Assembly: GCF_964355755.1 (NCBI RefSeq)
Contig: NC_092672.1
Span: forward strand, 1,798,001-1,862,000
From: Antedon mediterranea
Taxonomy: Eukaryota > Echinodermata > Crinoidea > Comatulida > Antedonidae
Direction of reading: 5' to 3'
DNA: 64,000 nt
Under the pieces are notes generated by a model. It had not been told where the DNA came from and ran no database searches. It worked only from the letters and a program-made list of their open reading frames with translations. Below are positions 12,401-25,100 of this stretch, one piece after another. A program made the position numbers and the translations under genes. Position 1 is the stretch's first letter, and each line of letters begins with the position of its first letter.

Positions 12401-15400
12401 GTAAATTTCAGACATGCGAGTCTGTTAGTTTTCCCCAGTTAGTTGTCCCCCAGTTAGTTGTCCCCCAGTTAGTTGTCCCCAGTTTAGTCTATAGCATGCA
12501 TATTACATTAGTTAGCATTTGTTATGAACATTTTGATTTTCATTCATTGACTGTGTGTCTGGAGTATGTTACAATTGCATTTATTATCCAGTGTTCTCGT
12601 GAATTTTGCGCAATGTTTCCCCCATTCCATAGCATACATGGGTATGGCAATCTGGGTATGGCAATCTGGGTATGGCAATCTGGGTGTGTCAATCTGGGTG
12701 TGGCAATCTGGGCATTGTTATACACATGCTGAATTTCATTTGTATTATGTATTTCTATTTTATATACAGATACATCGGATATGCTCTATCTGCCTAGGAA
12801 CACCTCCTGGCACATTCACTTGGGAGTTTTATGACAAGAACAAGGCGTACCAAAAGATAGGACCTATTACACCAAAGGAGTTCTATGAGAAGCATGTCCA
12901 GTCCTTGTTTAATGTCAATGATAAGGTAAAGCCAATATTATTGCTAGTGTAAGTGCATATTGTTTTTCTGAAAACAGTGACTGAAATTTTGAAAAAGTAT
13001 TGGAATGTTGAAAATTCTCATTTTACACTAAATAACAAAAATTCAACAATCTAGATGCTAAGTACTGTATATCCCTTTGTTCATATACTAATTGATATGC
13101 TAATTTATATGCTAATTTAGTGTCCAAGGTTATGTATGTGGGTTGCATTTAATTGGTATTAGTATTACCATGGAGAAATAACTTATTTCTCCATGGTATT
13201 ACAGTTTATTTTTAACTTGGTTTTATTGAACTTCCGTTTTATCAGAATATTATCTGTTTTAATCTTGTCTACCTTTATTTTTTATACTCATATATTTTTA
13301 TATTGTTAATTTATTATGTGTGCCGCTGTTCAAAAAGCGTTTTCCGAATAAATTATTATTATTATTATTATTTCTTGACTTGGAAACAAATTAATTGTAT
13401 TGTTTATTAATTTTGGCAAAACACAACACAACAATAGTGAGCCAACGAGTGGAAAAAGACCACACAAGCTTCTGTCAACAATTAGGCGTGGCACTCTAAC
13501 AGCCCTTCACAAGTTTTTCGCTTTTGTGGGTTTCGCCGATCTTATTTATAATTAATTTATCACAAACTTTGTACATAGAAACGAAAAGAGAAATAAATGT
13601 TACAATGATGATGATGAACTAGAAAATAACAAACTTAATTATACATGATTTTCCACAATAATAAGTACAGTATTTAGTTCATTTGAAATGTTTTTAAATT
13701 TTGTTTTGCAGCTTTGTTTTGTAAATGACCCAAGGCCATCAAATCCTTACAGCAAGTTGTACACCGTGGATTATCTAGGCAACATGATTGGTGGACGTAA
13801 AACACTTTATATTAATCAACCAATCAGCACGATGAAGCAAATGGCTGCCGCTTCTATCAAGGCTGGACAGGTAAATACAACAGTAGTCTAAACTGGCTCA
13901 ACTTTGACCTGGCTGGTGTGAAATATGATATGAAATCAACAGAATTTTATTGGTCAAAAAAGGAAATTTGTTTCATTGAAAAGCTCAAACAATTATAAAT
14001 ATCAAAAATCATGAATACAAAAATACAAGTGTAGATAAAAAGATCTTTTAAAAATAAGAATAAACATCAAACAAAAAATATAAAAAACACTATATATTAT
14101 AAACATATCAAATGAATTATAAAAAAAATATATATAGCAGTATATACAAATTTAAAAAATGCAGCGTTACATATAGGTTATAACAAATTAACCAATCAAA
14201 TTGCAAGGATACTCTTAAGTTTATAATACAACATAAATCCACAATATAAATAAGAAATATCTTTTAAATTCCAGGCGGTGTGGTTTGGATGTGATGTTGA
14301 TAAACACTATCATGGCAAGTCTGGAGTTTTAAACTTGGACCAGTAAGTTATTGATTAATATTGATTTTAATCAATCAGTAATCTATAAGAGATTTGGTTT
14401 TTGCTATTGCATGCATCAACATGAATGGATTGTACTGGCAAATTTGGAACATTTCAACTGGGAAAGGTGTTTGGATGGGGGTGACGCCCCTCCCCTTCTC
14501 CTCCTTGATCTTTACCACATTTAAACTACAGATAGGTGTGGTCACGGAAGCCTCCATTCAATTTTGAAGGGAATCTGGACCAGGACGACATTTTTATAAT
14601 TTTTTTAGCTAATCTCAGGTCGTACATCAAAACTATATCGTTATTACAATTCTTGATCCTTTTTTCTCTTTTTAATCCTGACGTATCTTGCAACTCTCTG
14701 ATTGCTCATATTATTTATCTTTCAGGCATGATTACGCTTTAGTATTTGATACAACTGTTAAGGGTCTATCAAAGGCAGACAGACTGATATATGGAGAGTC
14801 ACTGATGACCCATGCTATGGTGTTCACAGCAGTGTCCATTGACGAATCAGAAAGCGCAGACGACGAGAAGACAGAGAATGGAATAAAGACACTGAAATGG
14901 AGAGTTGAAAACTCTTGGGGGGAGGAAAGAGGAAGCAAAGGTTACCGTATACGTCGTTACTTTCGCAGTGATTTAATTTTTGCGATCGGGAACCTTTCCA
15001 CTTTATACTTGACCAAAAAGTTTGTAATCTAAGCTACATTAGGCCTAGGCTAGCTCTCTACTTTAATTTAGATGATGTTTTTAGCCTTTTTCAACATATT
15101 TTAATACCTGTTTTTCTTCTAAGCACTGCTCAGGGGCCCCCATGAGCTCCGGTTTAGCCAGTGAGTGATCATAGCCGTTACGCCGCTGGCAATAATGTAA
15201 CAAATCTAAATAACTCTTTTATTCTATTTGAATTTTCATATCTTAGAATTGTTCATTTAATTTACCTTCATTTATTGCAGGATATCTGATGATGACTGAT
15301 GAGTGGTTCTCTGAATATGTGTATGAGGTTGTGATAGACAAGGAGTTTGTTCCAGAGGATCTGTTGGCCATCATGAAGCAAACGCCAATAGTGCTGCCTG

Positions 15401-15486
15401 CCTGGGATCCAATGGGAGCCCTAGCTGGCAGCTCCGCAGCCAATCACACTCAATCAACTCATGTACCACATGCCAAACAGTTTTAA
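9425..15486 (+). CDS. BLMH: Bleomycin hydrolase, complete, 10 exons, 484 aa
   Basis: Exons: 9425-9446, 9848-10002, 10118-10267, 11291-11521, 12108-12200, 12770-12925, 13712-13870, 14275-14342, 14726-14940, 15281-15486. All junctions are GT/AG and phases agree, giving 1455 nt. The product is a papain-fold (C1B) cysteine aminopeptidase, normally a cytosolic hexamer with the active sites inside a channel. The catalytic triad is visible: Cys75 in GRCWIF, His374 in MTHAM and Asn407 in VENSWG. Other conserved blocks are DGGQWDMLVN, FVNDPRP, GGRKTLY and TDEWFSEYVYEVV. Two oddities: an acidic insert (about residues 384-396) between His and Asn, and 19 residues after the usual MGALA end. In this family the C-terminus reaches the active site and limits cleavage, so the extension matters. 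The ATG gives a short first exon of seven codons plus one base. Confidence 0.95.
10612..11238. mobile_element. Non-autonomous DNA element in BLMH intron 3, flanked by TTAA
   Basis: The left end reads TTAA-AGACCCCTTCCCTGCA and the right end, reversed, TTAA-AGCCCCATTCCCTACG, so imperfect inverted ends lie directly inside TTAA duplications. TTAA targets are used by piggyBac and Kolobok families. The inside has CpG-rich blocks (GATCGATCG, GCGCGCAATGCATTTTGGGA) and no reading frame of note. Confidence 0.65.
11531..11663. mobile_element. Foldback MITE M1, copy 3 (left arm missing), in BLMH intron 4
   Basis: Recognisable element sequence starts only about 10-15 bases after the exon 4 donor (exon ends 11521). 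Three 21-bp units and the right arm ending AGACAGAGCTTTA are present; the left arm is absent. Confidence 0.75.
11664..11790. mobile_element. Foldback MITE M1, copy 4, adjoining copy 3
   Basis: Starts directly after copy 3 with a shortened left arm (AACTCTGTGACACAAAAATG) and ends GTAAACAGAGCTTTA. The pair could be one tandem insertion or two nested events. Confidence 0.72.
12434..12486 (+). repeat. 15-bp tandem repeat in BLMH intron 5
   Basis: Three to four copies of CAGTTAGTTGTCCCC, nearly identical. Confidence 0.85.
12640..12715 (+). repeat. 14-bp tandem repeat in BLMH intron 5
   Basis: Five to six copies of GGGTATGGCAATCT with G/T changes in the last units, about 55 bases before the exon 6 acceptor. 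Confidence 0.85.
13100..13378 (+). mobile_element. 3' fragment of a non-LTR element with (TTA)n tail, in BLMH intron 6
   Basis: Ends in TTCCGAATAAATTATTATTA, a microsatellite tail typical of some LINEs and SINEs. The same tail type ends the insert at 28671-28769. Just inside is a near-perfect palindrome at 13166-13198 (16-bp arms, one-base loop) containing CCATGGAGAAATAA. No coding domain remains; the 5' limit is approximate. Confidence 0.5.
15076..15189. mobile_element. Truncated hAT-like MITE in BLMH intron 9
   Basis: Matches the right part of the element at 40764-40941: a TTTTTAGC...TTCAACATATTT-type block, then GTGAG-GATCATAGCCGTTACG and a CGCTGG end. The left terminus is missing. Confidence 0.6.
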
Positions 15487-16121
15487 TGATAATATCTAAT
15501 GGTCTAGAGCTGAGACTAATATTTTATATTGTGTGTGTTCCATGCTAGTAATATTGACTTATATCATGGCTTAAAAAAGGTTTTAACTAAATTAAAAGGG
15601 GTTTTTACTAAATTAAATATGTATGTTTGGGAATAAATGATTAATTAACTAACTAACTAAATCCTTCCATCTTGAATTATCAGGGAAAATATATTATTGG
15701 TTTGTTTATGGATTCCTTTGCAACCCCTCCATATATTGGCACACGTGGCATGCCATACCTAACTCCTACTGATGAATAGTATTGAGATGTTAAAATAGAC
15801 ACATATTGTTGGAGAAAAGAATATGAAGTTGGAATCTACTTAAGAAATATTATTTATTCTAATATAAATATTATTTTTATTCAAACATTTTAAACAAATT
15901 TAAGGGGTGGATGAATTTACAAAATAATGATAAACAAAATTAGATGATGAAATAAAATACTATTGTTTTTCAATAATAATATTGAGTGTACAGTTTTGCC
16001 TTTTTTTATACAAAATTACAGTACAACAGGTATGGTCCAAAAAATTAGAAATTGAGGTTTATATGTAAGCGCACGTACGGCGACCGTTTCTATAGTCACA
16101 TGATTGAAGTCCAAAATAAAG
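15487..16121. other. BLMH 3' region and spacer to VPS33A
   Basis: 635 bases separate the BLMH stop from the VPS33A ATG; both genes run rightward. A short inverted or tandem (TTAA)-type stretch lies at 15640-15660. The VPS33A promoter must lie in the right part; no motif was assigned. Confidence 0.5.
15632..15637 (+). terminator. Candidate BLMH polyadenylation signal
   Basis: AATAAA 146 bases after the BLMH stop codon. It is the first canonical hexamer downstream; the cleavage site is not known. Confidence 0.5.
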
Positions 16122-19100
16122 ATGGCGCATCTAAATAGTGGTAGTGGGCGTGTAAATCTTGCTCTAAAATGGAAAGAAGTTGCACAGAAAGAATTATTAG
16201 AATGTTTAGATAAATGTGCAGGAAGTAAGGTATCGTATAAACGTTTAAATTCAACAAATCGTTACCTTTGTCTGATGTAAATACGATGCGAAAATCCGTG
16301 TAGGCGCTAGGCCTCTAGAGGCTAGCTAATAATAATAAGCTAGGCCTAGGTAGGCGCACCTTACGAACAAATGTGAACGTGGTGTAGAATCCAGGACGAT
16401 TCGACCCATTTTAGTCCTTTGTTGGACCGAAACGTCTCACTTTCTAGAGACCGATATAGTGGGCCTACTAGGTACGGGAGAGGTACGGTGGTATAAATTT
16501 CGGACATTATAAACTAGGCCTAGCTAGGCCTATAAAGGGATCATCGGGGTGACAGATGACATGTGTGTTTGGCGCTACTGCAGTTTCGCACCACACTGTT
16601 ATATCTTCGACTTCTCGCTTAATTTTTTTCTCGCACCCACATCATACAGTTTTGGGCCATTCTGTAACATGTTCCCATGATTTAGCCACCGTTATATTAC
16701 CTTTATCACAATAAAAAATGCCTTTCAAAACAGCTCCTTTTCCGCGAAAACTTTGATCGAACTGTGGCCATTTTAGAATCAGAAAATTGCCAGAGCAGAA
16801 ATCAATGTTTTATTTTCTGTTTTTATTTTTAAACTGCAAAGAGTGGTTTTATCACGAACCAGCTGTACATATCAAAACGGCGACGATATGAGTCCGTACA
16901 TAAAACATTGATAGGACCTTTTAATATGAATAATAATACTAATAATGAAATATTAATTTAACCTCTATTTCGCCAGCTGATAGACTTGCCCCAAGTCTGT
17001 ATTTATTGTCTTTTTTAATATTTATTTGTTTTTATTTCGACCGCGATTTTTCTCTGAAAATACAGACTTGTGAAACACGTATAGAAATCGATTTGCAGAC
17101 CGCAAACATCCGATAAGAATGACGTAGGTTATCATACCGTATTTGGCTATATGGGGCGGGCGGTATGTAAATATGGATTTCGAATCAACCAATGATCATT
17201 TTGTTTCAAAATGAAAAAGATAGAGTACGTACAGTGCTGAATGTACGATCGAGACTGAACAACTGTTGAAATATAAAATCGTGTTGCCAAGTTGTTTTGT
17301 TTATTAATTGTTTAGTCCTGGCCTAGGCCTCCTTCGTAGGGATACTCAACTCGTACGTATGACCTGCCAAATAGAACGCCAATAAAGTACATACCACCAC
17401 CGACCGGCACACAACAGGGCTACACCGGCACACAACAGGGCTACACCACCACACAGAACAGGACAGGGTATGGCTGGGTGGGAAATAAATTAAATTATCT
17501 CCGCATAATAAATGATCCATTCAATGTTTGATTTGCGGAGAAGCTAGCCTATCATATCAAGACGAGTTTTCATGTTCTTGGGAAAAATCCCATCAAATGT
17601 TTACCAGACTACTAGGCATATAAAATCATTTTTAGCTTTCAGAAACTGTCATCAATGTACCCAAGTGCACATTGTCTAAACGTAATATAGCGCATGCGCA
17701 TCGTCTTAGATGTTGAGTCTTTGAAATTCTGAAATATGAATATTAAAACAGTGTACGAGTGAGTAGCCAATCACATGCAGCTGAAACTAGTCAACCGGAT
17801 AATCGTATGCACCAAGAATTCTTGGTGTCAAACCACGTGACTTGTGCGTGTTTTCCCAGACGGAGTATCCAAACTCAAGTAATACACGTATGAAACGCCA
17901 TATGTGCAAAAATATTTATATTTTTACTAATATTAAGACAAAACTCCGTCTGGAGCCCAGACTAGCCAGCTGAAAACATTTCTTGCCTTTCAAAACTAAA
18001 TAGGCCTATAATATGTGTAATCGAATTTTATAACACTGCCTTCTATAGTTTCTATATTTTTTGGGGAAAATGAAGCATACATTCTGGCAATTAAGTGATA
18101 AGATGGCGAACATTTCGCAGTGGTGTGTTGACAGCGAGTTCAGTATGGTTTAAAATGTTTTGAAAAGTATTGTTATTTAACAAAAATTACTTCGTAAGTG
18201 GTCGAATCGTATAAACATGTTGCATAATATTATGTTGTGAGTGTGAAAAAGGAAAGTTTTGGTGAGAAATCAAAGATATAACAGTGTGGTGCGAAACTGC
18301 AGTAGCGCCGTGTTTTTCACCTCTTGTTGTTGGCTTGTCTCTTGTTATGTAACCTAGTAGAAGGCTAACTCTACCCCTCCTCTAGCTACTCGAGTCCTAC
18401 ACTACACAGAATGCAGCACTAAAAAAGTAGTTATTTTTCAGGCTATTGTTTGGGATGACCCACTTATCAGTTCAGTTGGTCTAATTGCTGAATACTCATT
18501 ATTAAAGGTACAGTAGTCTATATTAATACTTGTAAGATTTACATTTTCTTAACAAATAAAATTAAAAATTAATGTATTTAAATGTAAAACAATGAATGAG
18601 GCAACATTGCAAACTATTGTTGGTTAAGATACAACATTTTTTCCTACATTTTGAAACACAAATTAAAACATTCGTTACTACTGTGTTTGTGTAATGAATA
18701 CTAATAATAACTTGTTTGAACTTTCATTTATTTAGAATTGTTCCTACTAATACCTGTCTGTGAGTTTACAATTAAAGGTCTGTCTACACTATCAAAGTTT
18801 ATGTGACAAAAAAATGTAATGTGCCCAAATATGGACATGATGATGTAATGTCACTACCATATTTGAGCACATAGCACATTTTTCGTCACACTAGTTTGAT
18901 AGTGTAGACAGAGCTTCATATACTAAATCCAGTACATTAATTTAACCATTACCAGGAAAATGAAGTTGAAAAGATGTTTCCTCTGCGTGCTGGTCGCTTG
19001 CCACAGAACAACGTCCAAAACGTCATATTTATCACAAGACCGATACTGAAGCTGATGAGATTGGTGGCTGAAAACATCCGAGAAGAAGAAAAAGTGGGAA

Positions 19101-22100
19101 GCTTTAGGAAAGAGTATCACATATTGTTTGTCCCTGGGAAGAGTCTGCTGTGTGAAAACAAACTAAAGGTATGCATCAAGTTTTCTTTGCTTGAGGGTGG
19201 AGGAATAGTTGTTTTTAATGTAAAGACTGTAAAGCTCTGTCCACACTATCAAACTAGTCAAAAAAAGTGTGATGTGCCCAAATATGGTAATGATATGACA
19301 TCATCATGTCCATATATGGGGACACCACATTTGGTTTGTCACAAAGTTTGATAGTGTGGACAGAACTTAAAGCTACCATATTGACTACTATATTTAAGTA
19401 GTTTAGTTTCTTTAGTAGTATTCATAATGTTAAACTTGCTTTGTTAGTATTTTAATAATATGGACTAGGCCAATCCAATCCTTAAAAAAAAAAAAAAAAT
19501 CGCTTTTATTTCAATAAAATCAACATCCAAAGTTTATAAATCAAGGAGGCCAGGTTGTATGCAATTTTTACAATATATTGTTTTTTTATTCACAGTCTTT
19601 TTGTGATTTCTTTATTTAGGAGCTAGGAGTGTATGGAACTCTGAACAACATTGGTGAATTTGGCTTGGAACTTCTTCCCCTTGACAGTGACCTGTTATCG
19701 ATGGACATGACTTCTATTTTTAAGGTTTGTGGCCAGTCAAATCCTAAAGCTCTGTCTACTCTATCAAACTTTATGTGGCAAAAATATGTGATGTGCCCAT
19801 ATATTGACATAATATGTAATATAACTACCATATTTGGACATATCGCTACCATATTTGGGCAAATCACATTTTGTCAAACTAGTTTGGTAGTGTAGATAGA
19901 GCTTTATAGATGAATTAACTTCCATACACTGATTAATTGATATACCACTTCTGTCCATAAATTAATATTACATATTTCAGGAATGTTACCTGCATCGTGA
20001 TCCAACCGGTATGTTTTACATGGCAAAGGCTTTAATGAAGATACAGGCATTGTATGGAGTGATCCCAAACATCTATGGCAAGGGAGAATACGCAAAAGTA
20101 AGTTTAAATTGACATGTCAAAGGTTATTTTTTAGTGAATAAAATAAATGTTTTTTTTCTCACTGAATTTGTTATCATTTCAAAACATCCAAAAGTATGTA
20201 ACTCCCAAATTACAGGATGGATAAACTATATCATTTGAAGCTTAAGCTCTGCCTACACTATCAAACTTTATGTGAAACAATCATGAGTAGAAACAATCAT
20301 GAATTAGGAGTAGAAGCAATCATGAATTACAACCCTGACATCAGTTCATCATTGAACCCTGAACCAGGATTGAACCCTGACACTAGGTCAGGATTGAACC
20401 CTTGAAAAGCAAACATGTTAACCACCAATAATACCGCTGCGCTACATTGTATTATTATTCATATTTCAGCAAGTATCTGATATGATATTAAGAATGAGAC
20501 GTGAGCTGGCGGTCAGTGAGCGTCAGATTACACCGCAGATTGACACGGTTCTGCTACTGGACAGGACAGTGGACTTACTCACACCGTTAGCAACTCAATT
20601 GACCTATGAAGGTCTTATAGATGAAATATATGGAATATCAAACAGTAAGTACTGTTGCACCACTTTGGATTGGTTTTTAATTTGTTGTCAATCAGTAAAG
20701 TAAAGCTCTTGTCTACACTATCAAACTAGTTTGACAAAAAAAGTGTGATGTGCCTAAATATGGTAGTGATATGCCCAAATATGGTAGTGATATAACATCA
20801 TCATGTCCATATATGGGCACATTACATTTTTTATCATAAAATTTGATAGTGTAGACAGAGCTTTAGGTTTGCAATACAACTGAATTGACATTATAAACTT
20901 TAGGTAGAATATATTCACAATACCTTTTGTATGGTCAGGCAGACAAAGAAATCTGTGTTCTTTTTACTTAATTTTTGTTTTGTTATGGGTTGTGATCCCT
21001 AAGCACAGAGTGTAAAGCTCTGTCTACATTATCAAACTAGTTTGACAAAAAATGTGATGTGTTCAAATATGGTAATGATATGACATAATTTTGATAGTGT
21101 AGATAGAACTTAAGTGATAGTACTTAAGTGTAGATAGAACTTAAGTGGATTAAATATCTGTTGTGTTTGTGCTGAAATATAATCATTCTTTTTTTTTATT
21201 TTGTGTAGCGACAGTTAAACTTCCAGCTGCCAAATTTGCCAAAAAGAATGAAGGGGACCAAACGGACGTCGCGGCAGAACCAAAAAAGTTCCACCTTAAT
21301 TCTGGAGATGAACTTTTTTCCATCGTCCGAGACAGAAACTTTCACGCAGTTGGAACAGAACTTAGTAAAAAAGCCAAGATATTATCTGCTCAAGTTGAAG
21401 TAAGTATGCAAACGTTTCAGAGCACATCACTACATACAAATGCTCACAAACAACAGTTTTTGTTTTGTGAGCATGTTCAGATGTTTGTTACACTCCAATG
21501 CTTCATGGTCTATGGTGTTCACAGTGTAAATCTCGATGTGCTAAATGGTCTCTGTAAAATCTTTCCTTTTTGGTAGGAAAGAAAAGGTGCTAGGACCGTA
21601 GGCGAGATAAAAGAGTTTGTGTCAAAATTGCCGCACATTACAGCCGCAAAGCAGTCCTTGGCTACTCGTGAGTATAACATTGAGTACAATTAGGTTGATT
21701 AGTGATCACTATTAAAAAGCTTGTGTTCTTTTACAGCTGAGAGTAAATTATTAAAGATGGTATTACAGTCAACTCTCCCATTACCGGACTCTTTGAAAAC
21801 CACAAACTCTCCCAAAACCAACCTTTTCTTGAGGACCAAGAGGTTCCAAATTCTTTTTTACTATTAAAAACACATTACGAATACTAGACTTTCCGGAAAA
21901 CAGACATATTAGGCCAACCCACCTTTATCCTAGATAGTTTTTTTTAGTACTGTAATAACCAATGTTAGAACGAAAGAACAGTTATATTTCAAGGACTTCT
22001 TATAAATGTTATCTTTTTTTTTATATCAGACACGTCAATTGCAGAACTTGTTAAAGAAGTAACGGACAAAGACACATTCCTAGAAACATTACACATGCAG

Positions 22101-25100
22101 CAAGGTACGGCAATAGTTAGTGAAAAGGTTTATCGGGATCTTAATTGGTTATCCGCACTTGGCGGATAACCTCTTGTTATTGTCAGGATCTTTTTTTTTT
22201 TTTTTCTTTTTTTTTTTTTTCTATATTCTTCTTTCTTTCCACGAATTTTGTTGGTCGCGTATCTCTAATTCTGGCCAACATAAAGTTGTATAACTTTGTG
22301 AAAAGATTGCCCTGTAGCTGTAGATGTGCAAGAAACTTTTTTTTATGAATTTTGAGTCGCGCAGCGTAAGTTACGCGCGATTTTATGAATTTCAATGATT
22401 GATCATAGAATAAAAACTAAAAGTCATTTTGTATAGAAACTTGGTGAAAATTTAAGTCATATTATGCGCTAACTTTCTATGGAGAGAAAATGGCATGTTT
22501 TACAAAAAGTTACGCGCGCACGCGCGTTTAAAATTTCAAATTGCGAAAAATCAATTTCTAATCAACTTTCTACGCGTTTCATGTCATTTTGGGCATTTCA
22601 AAAATTCCCACGCGTGCGCACTTTTTTTACGCGCCCGTGCGCACGTAGCGCAAAAACATCTTTTTTTTGCTTGATTTTTGTTTTTTCTGTCTTTTATAAT
22701 ATATTTACCAATTTTCAATCAATTTTGCCTTAAAATCTCGTTATACGAGCACGTAGAATTAAACAATTTGCGCGCAATTTTGATGAAAAAGTCCAAAAAT
22801 TTGTCAAAATTATGCCTTTTTTTAAACAGTCATAGATTCTAAACTACGTGGTAAACTTTTTTATAATTACATATTCTGGTAGTAGATGAGTTGTAGATAT
22901 CGAATCATGTATCAATATGGCTATCAGGACATTGTGACGTCATCGTATGGCCACTCGAATATAAAATATAGGATTTTTTTCTCTTTCGTATAGCTCATCA
23001 CATTTCATAGAGCGCATCTCCACTTATCCGTATTCCATTGCCCTCCATTTCTTTATATTGTCTATGTCAATCAATTATCTTTCGCATGATTCACCATTTT
23101 AAAAATTGTTATGACGTCATCATGTGCAAAAGCGTCAATAACTTTGGTCACTTATTTTCACCTATTCTGAACTGTATGTAGTACGTATACGGTATATAGT
23201 GTATACCGTATACACTTTGACGTGACACAAAATAGAGAGCGCACTCACATTTTTTCAATGGCATAATCGTTTTTCTGCGCGCAATATTCCAACGTATAAC
23301 GTGCACGTGGCTTTAGGACTGCGGATAACCTAACTCGTCCGTAGTGACGAGTTCAAATCTAGTATTTATTTGTTTCCTTCCACCCTTCTCCCCCATTTTT
23401 TGTGCGCAGCGTATCTCTAATTCTGGCCAACATATGATTGTATAACTTTGTCAAAAGATTGCCCTGTAGCTGTAGATGTGCAAGAAACTTTTTTTTTCAA
23501 ATTTCGAGTCGCGCAGCGTAAGTTACGCGCGATTTTGTGAATTTCAATGATTAATCATAGAATAAAAACTAAAAGTCGTTTTGTATTGAAACTTGGTGAA
23601 CATTTAAGTCATATAATGCGCAAACTTCCTATGGATTAAAAATGGCATGTTTCATAAAAATTTACGCGCGCACGCGTATTTAAAAATTCAAAATGCGAAA
23701 AATCAATATCTAATCAACTTTCTACGCGTTTCATGTCATTCTGAGCATTTCAAAAATTCCCACGCGTGCGCAATTTTCTTACGCGCGCGTGCGCACGTAG
23801 CGCAAAAACATCTTTTTTTTGCTTGATTTTTGTTTTTTCTGTCTTTTATAATAAATTTACCAATTTTCAATCAATTTTGCCTTAAAATCTCGTCATACGA
23901 GCACGTAGAATTAAACAATTTGCGCGCAATTTTGATGAAAAAGTCCAAAAATTTGTCAAAATTATGCCTTTTTTTAAACAGTCATAGATTCTAAACTACG
24001 TGGTAAACTTTTTTATTATTACATATTCTGGTAGTAGATGAGTTGTAGATATCGAATCATGTATCAATATGGCTAACAGGACATTGTGACGTCATCGTAT
24101 GGCCACTGGAATATAAAATATAGGATTTTTTTCTCTTTCGTATAGCTCATCACATTTAATAGAGCGCATCTCCACTTATCCGTATTCCATTGCCCTCCAT
24201 TTCTTTATATTGTCTAGGTCAATCAATTATCTTTCGCATGATTCACCATTTTAAAAATTGTGATGACGTTATCATGTCCAAAAGCGTCAATAACTTTGGT
24301 CACTTATTTTCACCTATTCTGCACTGTACGTAGTACGTATACAGTATATAGTGTATACCGTATACACTTTGACTTGACACAAAATAGAGAGCGCACTAAC
24401 ATTTTTTCAATGCCATAATCGTTTTTTTGCCCGCAATATTCTAACGTACGACGTGCACGTGGCTTTTGCGCTGCGGATAACCTAACTCGTCCGTAGTGAC
24501 GAGTTCAAGTCTAGTAATAATTTGTATTTTATAAAATTTTATTTTTTATGATCTGAGAAACTGAATAATTATGATAAACTTGCATTTCATTCACTTGCTT
24601 TCGATGGTTTATCCACTCGGCTTAGTCACGAGTGAGTTCATGCACCTTGTGAACGGTTCTGTGAAACCTTGCTTTGTTGTAGCACCATCTATTGAACGTT
24701 TTTCCAAATGGGAGTATGGGAGACTCTTCCTTTAGCACTACTTAGCTTATATTATGTTTGTATTTATGTGTTAGAGTTTTTGAGTGGATCAGACACGGAC
24801 AAAGTAAACAACTTTATAGAAGATTGTATCGGCAAGAAAGAACCTTTAGTCAAGGTAAAATAATTTCTCCAAATTGTTTATGTGTGCTTTCTAATATATG
24901 TAGTACAGTCAACTCTCCCAATACCTGACACTTTTGGGCTGTCCAAATACGTCTGGTTTTCCGGAAGGTCTTGTATTGGGAATGTGTTTATAATGGTAAA
25001 AAGGAATTTGGGACTGTTTGGACTTAAGAAAAGTCTGGTATTGGGAGAGTTTCCAGTTTTCAGAGAAGTATTTGGAGAGTTGACTACATTATGTAATAAG

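Noticed and set aside
13166-13198. Transcription terminator or regulatory hairpin
   Set aside because: The palindrome is perfect but lies in an intronic retroelement fragment of a eukaryotic gene; no function is supported.
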